A stretch of DNA of 64,000 nucleotides, taken from NCBI GenBank assembly GCA_963855995.1, contig OY979720.1, positions 3,660,501 through 3,724,500 on the forward strand. The letters are read 5' to 3'. The number at the start of each line of letters is the position of its first letter. Within the stretch, counting starts at the first letter, position 1. Of the stretch, positions 13,001 to 23,400 are shown piece by piece. The notes below the pieces were generated by a model that did no database searches, was not told where the DNA came from, and saw nothing but the letters and a program-made list of their open reading frames with translations. Source of the stretch: Muricea muricata. Its lineage: Eukaryota > Cnidaria > Anthozoa > Malacalcyonacea > Plexauridae. The position numbers and the translations under genes were made by a program.

Positions 13001-13781
13001 CCTGGGAAAAATCATGGCGTGAATGGTGGCATGAAGACATGAATATTATTTTTGAGTGGTGAAAAAAGTGGTTTTCAACATGAGAAAATAATATTCATAT
13101 CTTCAAGCTATCGTGTAATGTTCTTTTTATTATATGATCAGAAGTCCAAAAAAAGCTAACAGAGAACACAGAAACCCAGTGGGAAAATTACACACACGTT
13201 TTTCACACTTTACATATTTTTTCATATCTTCACTAGTAAAAATATGGAAAATACAAGTGTTTAACTACACTTATCCAGGATACCAACCTCACTTCTTCAA
13301 AACTGTTGCATTACATTGAGCGCAATGTAAATACTGACAGAAGTATCAAATATCAGGAAGTACTTAAACAAACAAGCCTTAACCCCACTAATACCAGGCG
13401 GGTGGAATATTCAATATTAAAGTTATTCTGTATTTGTTTATAAATACACTATGCAGTCCGAAAATATTGCGCTTTTTTGAAAAATATTATGATCTAAATA
13501 TTTTAAAATGTCACTTTGTAATGTAATTTAATTACTTGTAATCATAATTGGGGATTTTTTTCACAACGGAGTGAAGTGCTAACTTATTATAAATTAAATA
13601 CCCACAGTTAATGTTCGTCGGCGTGATCGTCTCCGCATATCATTAAACAATATTTTAATAATGAAATCACAAAACACAAACCCTGGCATTCTTCAACAAT
13701 CTTAACTGTCTCGCCAAGAACCAAAGGTAGTCTGTAATGGCCATTGTCATCAAAGTTATAAATTGCTAAAAATCGAGGCAT
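1007..13781 (-). CDS. DOCK3/4-like: DOCK-family Rac/Rap exchange factor, DOCK3/4-like (5' half, continues past left edge)
   Basis: DOCK proteins activate Rac or Rap GTPases at membranes. Thirty-three phase-consistent coding exons give 946 residues: 13682-13781, 12819-12859, 12656-12708, 12276-12372, 11932-12024, 11557-11612, 11384-11471, 10308-10340, 10003-10166, 9757-9838, 9315-9378, 8900-8977, 8712-8787, 8010-8092, 7878-7921, 6893-6974, 6372-6425, 6197-6267, 5802-5900, 5408-5480, 5215-5321, 4727-4910, 4557-4654, 4357-4440, 3908-4008, 3649-3751, 3576-3589 (14-nt, tentative), 2960-3068, 2729-2799, 2427-2533, 1595-1728, 1294-1389, 1007-1105. Residues 1-55 are an SH3 domain (GWYRGY, GIFPAS). 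DHR-1 contains GFPEVIMPGDVRND and DGTTLLDGDHDL; then CSTKLTQNVDLLGLLKW and the helical region. The catalytic DHR-2 would lie beyond the left edge. LVFDDLVFVINLL and YKCD resemble DOCK3/4, whereas VLDLDLVVRD resembles DOCK1, so the subfamily is tentative. The start at 13781 is the first methionine fitting the SH3; an in-frame start 27 bases upstream is possible. Confidence 0.9.
2653..2720. repeat. Short tandem repeat, about 18-bp unit, in DOCK intron
   Basis: The motif AAATTACAGGTTTAA recurs about three times with small changes between exons 2729-2799 and 2427-2533. No function suggested. Confidence 0.6.
3298..3517. mobile_element. MITE of 220 bp with 15-bp terminal inverted repeats (copy A)
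   Basis: Both ends carry ATTCTTGGGTTTCAC in inverted orientation. The interior has an internal inverted pair around GGGGGTCAACCC and TGGAGTTGACCCC. An inverted, truncated second copy sits at 49968-50157 in an RRP5 intron, showing a dispersed family. I see no clear target duplication. It lies in the DOCK intron between exons 3576-3589 and 2960-3068 and encodes nothing. Confidence 0.75.
7313..7515. mobile_element. hAT-type MITE, 203 bp, with perfect 8-bp target duplication
   Basis: The ends begin CAGTGGCGGATC on both strands and the inverted similarity continues for about 40 bp. The flanks are identical 8-bp copies of AACTGGAA (7305-7312 and 7516-7523), the target-site length of hAT elements. 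It lies in the DOCK intron between exons 7878-7921 and 6893-6974. No coding content, so it would need a transposase in trans. Confidence 0.88.
10523..11158. mobile_element. Non-autonomous hAT-type element, 636 bp, with perfect 8-bp target duplication
   Basis: Terminal inverted repeats read TAGTGCTGTGCA. They are bounded by identical GATCCGAG copies at 10515-10522 and 11159-11166. The element fills much of the DOCK intron between exons 11384-11471 and 10308-10340. A 122-codon open frame at 10720-11088 on the plus strand shows no transposase motif I recognise and is probably fortuitous, so the element looks like an internally deleted derivative. Confidence 0.87.
11706..11769. repeat. Near-perfect hairpin in DOCK intron
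   Basis: Arms of about 28-30 bp centred near 11736 pair through CATGTGTG, GATGGGAGA and CCCTAC, with a loop of only a few bases. It lies between exons 11932-12024 and 11557-11612. The tiny loop argues against a microRNA precursor; a relic of a palindromic element is more likely. Confidence 0.6.
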
Positions 13782-14425
13782 ATTTACTAAATTAGCGACA
13801 AACATTTTGAATATATGTTTTGAGGAAGTAACACATATTACAGTCGACTCCCATCTTACCAACACCGAACTTTGGCGAGTCAAATGGCAACCAACTTGAT
13901 GGTCTATTGCGCTGATCTTGAGCTTTCATATTTCAAGCGGTCTTGCTTAAGCTTTACCAAGTGGATTCTGAACGAAAAACGCAGATTTTTTCTTCACATT
14001 ACGCGAAAGACAAACAACACGTTCGCACTGTTTTGACATTCGACTCAGCACACGCAAAGCGCGACTTCACGCGCGGACTATTTTCTGTACTATTTCTGTT
14101 TCAAAATGTTTCCACTTAATTTAATAACTTTGTTGTCAAAGCAAGAGAAATGAAAGAGCATTGAAAACAATTAATTTCACATAAAAGCAGCAGTAAAGTT
14201 AGCACATAGGTTCAGTTTTGTTGTAACAGTTCCCAAAAACCGCAAAGATTTAAAAATAAGAAGCAAATTTATTAATTAAAAAAAAAGATTTAACACTAAC
14301 TGTGCTATTCACTAAAGTGGAAACTTTATTTCCTGTTTTTTTACTTCAATATGGCGATTGTAGGAGTTGGTCGTTCTTGATCTTTTCGCTTGAAAATACA
14401 ACGATATCTGCTCGTACAAGACGCA
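13782..14425. promoter_or_regulatory. Head-to-head intergenic region between DOCK (-) and mTOR (+)
   Basis: The two start codons face away from each other across 644 bp, so the promoters of both genes must lie here unless distal 5' untranslated exons exist. An AATATGGCG motif at 14349-14357, resembling the metazoan YY1 site, precedes the mTOR start. I see no convincing TATA box near either start. A TTTAG just upstream of the DOCK methionine could be the acceptor of a 5'-UTR intron, which would move the DOCK promoter elsewhere. Confidence 0.5.
14351..14380 (+). promoter_or_regulatory. Short upstream ORF (9 codons) before mTOR start
   Basis: An ATG at 14351 opens MAIVGVGRS followed by TGA at 14378-14380, 45 bases before the main ATG and in the same frame. 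If transcribed it could dampen initiation at the main start. The ATGGCG also matches a YY1-type promoter motif, so this may instead be the transcription start region. Confidence 0.4.
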
Positions 14426-17400
14426 ATGGCTAACATGCTACAGCAAATTGTTGCCGGGCTTAAGTCCCGAAGTTCTGATCAGAAAATGGCAGCAGCTAAA
14501 CGACTACAACTACATGTTTCCACCGAGCTTCGAGAAGTTTCTGCCGAGCAATCGATGGCCTTTATAGAGGAATTAATACACAGTATATTTGAGATGACTT
14601 CCAGCGCAGATGTAAGCGATAAAAAAGGTGGTATACTTGCTATAATGGTCTTGATTGGTGTAGATCAGGTAAATGCAACATTCATGCCGCGATTTGCAAA
14701 TTATTTGAGAAATTTATTACCATTCAATGACCCAGCTGTTATGCAAATGGCTGTAAGAGCTATGGGTCGTTTGGCCTTAACTGGCGGTACATATACTGCG
14801 GATTATGTCGAATTTGAGCTAAAACAAGCATTAGAATGGCTTGGCGGTGAGCGTAATGAAGCAAAACGTCATGCAGCTGTGTTGGTGCTTCGCGAAATGG
14901 CTTTAAATGCCCCCACATTTTTCTTCCAACAAGTCCAACCATTTTTTGATAATATTTTTGGTGCTGTTCGAGATCCCAAACAAGCAATCCGTGAAGGGGC
15001 TGTTGAAGCACTTCGTGCCTGTCTGATCATACTTGCACAGAGAGAGACAAAACAAACTCAAAAACAGTCCTGTTATAGTCAAATCTATGAGCAGGCAAAG
15101 AATGGCTTTGAAGACACAGCAAGCACAAAAGAGAAAGGGATAATGTTGACCAAAGAGGATAAAGTCCATGGATCATTGCTGCTGATCAATGAACTTCTTC
15201 GGATAACATGCGTGGAAGGTGAGCGATATCGTCAAGAGTTAGAAGATACCTACTCAGATCATTTAGAAGATTTAACAAGTGTTGAAAAACTTGGCTCTTC
15301 ACCACTGAAAAGTCGAACTGCCCAACAAAGTAGCAGCCAATCACAACATCACTTGGATGTGACATTAACTGGAAGCTCCATCAATGACACCCACCATTGC
15401 TACAGTCGGATCTGCCGAGAATATCTCGAAGAGAAGTTTGATGAGATGTGTAGGCTTGTTTTTAAGTTCAAAGTTTTGCGTAATTCCTTAATACAACAAG
15501 CACTTCTGTTTTTATTACCACAACTGGCCTCATTTAATCCATCTAAGTTTGTTCACAAAAGCTTCCTAAAGGAAACACTTCAGTACTTGTCTGGTGCATT
15601 CCGACGTGAAAGAGAAAGATCAGCTGCATTCAAAGCCAATGGTCTTGTCATCCTAGCAGTCCGAAATCAAAGAAAGGATGTGGAGCTGTTAGCAAAGATG
15701 ACCTTAGATCAAATCAAACAAGCACTACCAATGAAAGACACTGGCCATAAATCAAAACGTCAACTTTCTGTTGATCCAATGGTGTTTGCTTGCATTAGTT
15801 GCCTTGCAAGAGCTGCTGGTAAAAGCATTTATAACCAACTAAAAGAGTTATTGCAACCCATGTTGTCAGTTGGTTTGAGTCCTGCTTTGACGGCTTGTTT
15901 GTGTGACCTTGCTCGAGAGTGTACTCAACTGAAGAAAAACATCCAAGATGGTTTGCTGAAAATATTGTCACAAATTTTGAGAAGTCGATCATCTCGATCA
16001 ACCCAACCAAAGAGTTCAAGCCAGCCTGCAACCCCTGCTGGGACAGCATTGTCGACAGACACATCTGAAATATCTTACATTGTTTTGGCCCTAAGAACAC
16101 TTGGTTCATTTGACTTTGATGGCCATCAGTTGACACACAATAAATTGATCAGGCACTGCTCAGATGTGTTTCTCTCCAGTGAGAACAAAGAGATTCGTAT
16201 GGAAGCTGTCAGAACATGTTCAAGACTGTTATCACCTTCTGTTCATCCAATGATTATTCCAAATGCCCCAATTCCAACTGGACCAATCAGCCCAGCCTTG
16301 GAGCAGCTTGTTTCAGAAGTACTAGAGAAACTTCTTTTGGTTGGGATAACAGATGAAGATCCTGACATCCGTTTCTGCGTGTTGTCCTCGTTAGATGAAA
16401 GATTTGATTCTCATTTGGCTCAAGCTGAATGTCTGGAACAACTCTTTGTTGCTTTAAATGATGAAATTTTTGAGATTCGAGAAGTTGCCATTTGTACCAT
16501 TGGACGTCTCAGTGGACTGAACCCTGCGTACATCATGCCAACCTTGAGAAAAACGCTCATCCAGATTCTCACTGAACTTGAGTACAGTGGTGTGGGAAGA
16601 AACAAGGAACAAAGTGCAAAAATGCTTGGGCATTTGGTCCGAAATGCACATCGCCTAATACGTCCGTACATGATACCGATTCTCAAAGCCCTCATTCCTA
16701 AACTTCAAGACCAAGATCTAAATGTTGTGACTAGTGTTCTATCAGCTGTAGGTGAACATGCTCAAGTTTGTGGTGTAGAAATGAAGAGATGGCTAGATGA
16801 ACTCTTTCCAATCATTATTATCATGTTGCAAGATGCATCTTCTCTGTCCAAACGTGAAATTGCATTGTGGACTTTGGGACAACTTGTGGAAAGCACTGGC
16901 TATGTCGTCGAACCGTACCAAAAGTATCCCAATCTTCTTGATATCCTACTAAACTTTCTCAAGACCGAGCAAGCATCTGGCATCCGCAAGGAGGCAATCC
17001 GAGTTCTTGGTCTTCTTGGTGCATTGGATCCATACAAGCACAAGCTGAATCAGACTGGAGGAGTGCGCATTGATTCAGGGGTAAGTCAAGACACCGGCGA
17101 GAACACGGGGTCGGCCGACAACACGACAAGCGAGATCTTGGTGAACATGGGCAGCGGACAGCTGGACGAGTTCTATCCTTTAGCAGCAATTGGATCTTTG
17201 ATGCGGATCATGCGCAACTCTTCATTGTCCCAGCAACATCCAAAAGTTATCCAAGCTGTTACTTTCATCTTTAACAGCATTGGTATGAAATGTGTAACGT
17301 ACCTACCGCAAGTTATGCCTCCCTACTTGACTGTTATCCGAACATGCGACCCGTCGTTACGCGACTATGCCTTCCAACAACTTGGTATGTTGATTGGGAT

Positions 17401-20400
17401 CGTTAAACAGCACATTCGAAACCATCTAGACGAGATCTTTACCTTGATCAAAGAGTACTGGACAATGGACAGTTCACTTCAGACTCTCATTCCACTTGTT
17501 GAGACAATTTGCGTCGCGATGGGCGGAGAGTTTAAAATATATCTTCCACAAATAATTCCGCAGATTTTGAAGGTTTTTATGCATGACAACTCCAAGAACA
17601 GAATCTACACGTTGAAACTCCTGACTGGCTTTCAGAAGTTCGGCTCAAGTTTGGACGACTATCTTCATCTGATGATCCCACCAGTTGTGAAGCTTTTTGA
17701 TTCCAGCGAAATCTCAAACAACGTTCGTCGCAGCGCTCTTGAAACAATAGAGAAGCTATGTGAACAGCTCGATCTTACCGACTTCGTGAGTCGGATTATT
17801 CACGCAATTGTCCGTACCCTAGACTCGGGACCACTGGAGTTGCGTGGACCAGCACTTGCGACACTCTGTGCCCTCGTCAATCAACTTGGAAAAAAATTCA
17901 TTACTTTCATCCCAATGGTGAACAAAGTTATGGTAAAGCACAAGTTCACTCACAAGAAGTAAGTGAACGTTTCACCTAATCCAGTAATACTGTAACTCCC
18001 AAACGGAATATTGTTGATTCCATCGACAAAGGTGTTGCCACCAATCTATACTGATAGGCTTTGTTAGTGGTTATGTATAACAAAAGAAAGTAAACCAAAA
18101 CTATAATACTTGGTTTTCTAAAGAATGAGTTACATGGAATAATGACTTTTGTTTCAAAAGGCCAGTCGCAAGTCTAGTAATTTTTGGTTGATATTTACTC
18201 CAACAAGGAATTTGGCGGGAATATTGATATACCTCACGAGAGAATCTATTTAAAATTCTTTTATCCTGGTATACCAACATGGCAACTACTATGAAAACTA
18301 ACTACACATATGAACTGCACAGTACTATGCCATAATTAATATAAAAACTACATGTTTCTTTTCATCTGTTTCCCTTACGCAATTTATTACTTTCCTACTA
18401 ATGTTTATACATTGACCTAAATAATTGTCTGTATGGTTCATAAAATTTGTGTGATAAACTTTGTGTAGTTTTGCTTGTTATCATGGAAGTACTTATCAAG
18501 AAATTCAAAATTTTACTATCGAAGCCCCAAAATGTAGCTTATCTTTATATGTTCTGGTCAATTTTAGATACGACGTGACTGTGGCAAGAATCCAACGAGA
18601 GACGACGATGTCATTTTGGGAAGACGAGCCGTTCTTTACATCTGCTAGATCTTCTCATAGTTCTCAAAGTTCAGACTCAGCAAATGTCGTGGATACTGGT
18701 TTTAAGAAGCTTCAGATGACCGTAAATAGTTTACAAAGAGCGTGGTCGTCTGTAAGATGTGTCTCGAAAGATGATTGGTTAGAATGGCTACGTCGCCTTA
18801 GTCTGGAGTTCCTCAAGGAGTCGCCTTCACCTTCGTTGAGATCTTGTTGGGCTCTTGCTCAGTCCCACCCACCGCTTGCCAGAGATTTGCTGAACGCATC
18901 GTTTGTGTCCTGTTGGTGTGAACTTCATGAAGACATGCAAAATGAACTCGTAAAGAACCTCGAGCATTCATTAAGGTCTCAAAATATTCCTGAAGTGACG
19001 CAGACTTTGTTAAACCTAGCCGAGTTCATGGAGCATACCGATATTGGATCATTGCCCCTGAGTGGTGAATTGCTTGGTCAGTGTGCGTCCAAGTCTAGAG
19101 CTTATGCTAAAGCTCTTCATTACAAAGAACAAGAGTTCCACAACGGTCCAACCACTGAGACACTTGAAGCGTTAATTAGTATCAACAACAAACTGCAACA
19201 ACCTGAAGCTGCGTACGGTATTCTGTCGTATGCCATGAAAGACCATGGTCCTGATATGAAAATGAAAGATCTCAAAGTGAAAGAACGTTGGTACGAGAAG
19301 CTCCACGAATGGGAAAACGCTTTACAAGCTTATCAGAAGAAACTAGAAGAAGACCCAGAAGATATAGAACACACGTTAGGAAAGATGAGATGTCTCGAAG
19401 CTTTGGGAGAGTGGGGAGAGCTCCATAAGGTTGCATGTCGAAAGTGGCCTGATGTTAGCGACGACACCCGTAAAGATATGGCACGCATGGCTGCAGCGGC
19501 TGCGTGGGGACTGGGCAACTGGGAGAGCATGGAAGAATACACATGTCTCATTCCACGCGAGACTTTGGACGGAGCATTTTACCGCGCAGTGATGGCTCTT
19601 CATCAGGATCACTTTCAACAAGCTCAGACGTGTATTGATGCCGCCAGAGATGTTTTGGATACCGAGTTGACTGCAAGAGCTGGCGAGAGCTACAACCGTG
19701 CTTACGGGGCAGTCGTGAACGCGCAGATGTTGTCCGAACTGGAGGAAATTATTCAATTCAAGCTTGTACAAGAACGACAAGAAACCATAAAACTCACATG
19801 GTGGAACCGATTACAAGGATGCCAGAAAGTTGTTGAAGATTGGCACAAGATCCTTCAAGTTCGATCCCTAGTCTTGAGCCCTCAAGACGACATGCAGTCG
19901 TGGTTAAAATACTCAAGTCTCTGCCGAAAGAGTGGCCACCTGGCGTTAAGTCACAAAACATTGGTCATGCTTCTCGATAAAGATCCCTCGAAGAACCCAG
20001 ATGAACCTTTACCCACCACGTATCCGCAGGTTACCTTCGCGTACATGAAGTATATGTATCGTAACGGACAGAAGCAAGAAGCGTTTCAACATCTTCAGCA
20101 TTTCGTGCAGACAACTTTGCATCAGCAAGCCTTGCAGTCGATCAGCCCTCAGGATGAACAGAAAAGACAAGAGTTATTGAAACTCTTAGCTCGAGGTTAT
20201 TTGAAACTGGGCGATTGGCAGAAAGACTTAGCAGAATTTAACGAAGACACTATTCCAATGATCTTGAAGCACTACGAGGCGGCGACGGAGAATGATCAGA
20301 CATGGTATAAAGCATGGCATCAGTGGGCATTCATGAACTTTGAAGCCGTATTGTACTTTAAGAATCGACAGTATTTACCGGACGATAAAGATGATCCAAC

Positions 20401-23400
20401 TAAAGCTTCCACTCCGTCCTCGAATCCAGTCGTTAATTATGCCGTGCCAGCTGTACGTGGTTTCTTTAAATCAATTGCGCTATCCAGTCCAGGGAATTCA
20501 CTCCAAGACACCCTCAGATTGCTGACCCTTGCCTTCGACTTCGGGCACATACCTAAAGTTAACGATGCTATCGTGGAGGGTATGAAAACAATAGAAATTG
20601 ATACCTGGTTGCACGTCATTCCACAGCTAATCGCCAGAATTGACACACCGCGGGAATTGGTTGGTCGTTTGGTGCAACAATTGTTGACTGATATTGGTAA
20701 ACAACATCCTCAAGCTCTTATATACCCGTTAACTGTCGCATCGAAGTCGGTAAGTCCCGCCCGATACAACGCAGCTAATAAGATCTTGAACAACATGTGT
20801 GAACATAGTCAGGTATTGGTACAGCAAGCGATGATGGTCAGCGAGGAACTGATTCGAGTCGCCATCTTATGGCACGAACTTTGGCATGAAGGACTTGAAG
20901 AAGCCTCGCGACTTTATTTCGGTGAGAAAAACGTGAAAGGGATGTTTGCTGTATTGGAACCGTTACACTCGAAGATGGAACGTGGTCCACAAACCCTTAA
21001 AGAAACCTCGTTTAACCAGGCACATGGGCGTGATTTGATGGAAGCCCAAGACTGGTGTAAGAAGTATCAACGATCGGGAAATGTCAAGGATCTAACTCAA
21101 GCTTGGGACCTGTATTATCATGTCTTTCGAAAGATTGCCAAGCAGTTACCCCAACTTACTTCGCTAGAGCTACAGTATGTCTCGCCAAAGTTGCTGATGT
21201 CGCGCGATCTCGAGCTGGCTGTCCCAGGCACGTATGAACCTCATAAGCCTGTCATTCACATTGGCCATGTTCATTCATCACTAAATGTAATCATTTCAAA
21301 GCAACGACCCCGGAAACTGGCTATCACTGGCAGCAATGGAGCGGAGTTCATGTTTTTATTGAAAGGTTAGTTAGAAAAACCTAAATCTTGCCTTTTTACT
21401 AGTTTAGAGTGTTAAGGTAGTCATTCCCCTTTAAAATGTAATTTTTGAAAAAAAAATCAAATTTTTAAAATTTATATATTTAGGTACTTTAAGTATTATA
21501 CTTTAAGATAACATGGCTTGTTTTGTTGAAAAAATGCATATTTGTGAGAAAATAGGTGTTTAAGAAGCCCTATTTAAAAAATTTCCCCATAGCAACGCCA
21601 TAGCAACGCGTTTTCCTTCCAAATTTGCTTGATTATTTCACTGACAAAGCGTATTTTTTTGAATTAAACTTTTGATGTATGTTATTTAAAGCTATGCCAG
21701 TAGATCTCTTTGTGATTGGTTCATTTTCGTAGGCATAGCAACGCGCTGACTTCTCAAACTCGAGGTCGATTTGTGGCGAGCTGTGTAAAAAATTGTGTCA
21801 GAAAATTGCTGTTTTTTTCGCGTTTATAAGTTGAAATATTGTTGTTACAGTGTAGAATTACATTCCTAAGGTTGTTCTGAGTGTAATTCAGAGTGAATAG
21901 ATGGGGAACTCGAAAAATAGAGCAAGAAAAAAGAAGAAGATACCACCGTCAAGGAAGAAGAATATAATCCAAGATGGCGGCCCAAGCTACAAAGATCGTG
22001 GACCTTCTGCGAAAAAAATCAGCCAGAATACAGAATTGCTTCGTGGTATGACGGAAAACATTGATAGTACTGTAAAAGAAGGAACTATTTTAATGGACTT
22101 ATCCATACTATGCAATGTATTTGACAATGTTTTGAAGTGCCCTGATTGTGGATGTGATATAAAGTCACATGCTGACATGAAAAAGAAATGTGGATATTCC
22201 AATTACCTCGTGTTACAGTGTGAAAGTATGGAGTGTGATTGGGAGTATTCTTTTAATACTTCAAAGAAACAAGGTCATTCTTATGAAATGAATGTAAGAA
22301 CAGTCTTAGCTTTCAGGGAAATTGGCAAAGGGCATAATGCCATGACTACCTTCAACAAGGTCATGAACATGCCTCCTCCACTAACCCGTCGTGTCTTCAC
22401 AAAGATCCAAAATGAAAAGGTTTTGCCTGCTGTAAAGAAGTTGGCTTCTGATAGTATGATCAACAATGCCTATCAAGTCAGAGATGAAATAGCAAATGAT
22501 GATGGTGAATGTGGAGTGTCGATCGACGGTACTTGGCAGAAGCGAGGATATTCGTCCCATAATGGGATTGTTACTGTGATCTCCTTGGATACGAAGAAAT
22601 GCCTGGATGTGGAAGTGTTGTCAGACAAGTGCCAAGAATGCCAAAAGTGGGGGGAAAAGATTAATGACCCAGGCTACAATGCATGGAAAGCATCCCATGA
22701 ATGCAAGATCAATCATGAAGGAAGCGCTGGCAGTATGGAGACAACTGGTGCCGTTCGGATTTTTAAAAGGTCGGTGGCTACGAGAGGGCTGAAATATATG
22801 AACATGCTTGGAGATGGGGACTCCTCAACCTATAACAGTATTGTTGAAAGCCAGCCATATGGAGAGGATTCTATTCCAAACAAATTAGAGTGTATCGGCC
22901 ATGTTCAAAAAAGGGTTGGAAGTCGTCTACGCAAACTGAAGAGTTCGAACAAAGGAGTGAAATTGGCTGATGGGAAAGGTTTGGCTGGTAAAGGTAGGCT
23001 GACTGACAGTAAAATTGATGTGTTGCAAAACTATTATGGCTTGGCAATCAGGGAAAACCTTGATGATGTTGGTAAAATGGCCAAGTCCATAGAAGCGTCT
23101 CTTTACCATGTTGCATCAACTGCCGAGAATCCACAGCATCATCTCTGCCCAGAAGGAAAGGACAGTTGGTGTGGATATAAGAGAGACAAGGAAGAATATA
23201 AACATAAAAATGGAATACCAAGCTGTATTGTTGATATGATCAAGCCAGTATACAAAGACCTTAGCAAATCTGAACTGCTAAGTAAATGTACTCATGGCTT
23301 GACACAAAATGTTAACGAGTGTCTGAACAGGCTCATCTGGGACAGATGCCCTAAGTCTACTTATGTTGAGCAAGAAACTGTGGCTCTTGCCACCTACCTG

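Noticed and set aside
15795-16136. Minus-strand frames opposite mTOR exon 1
   Set aside because: Shadow frames of a strongly conserved coding exon.
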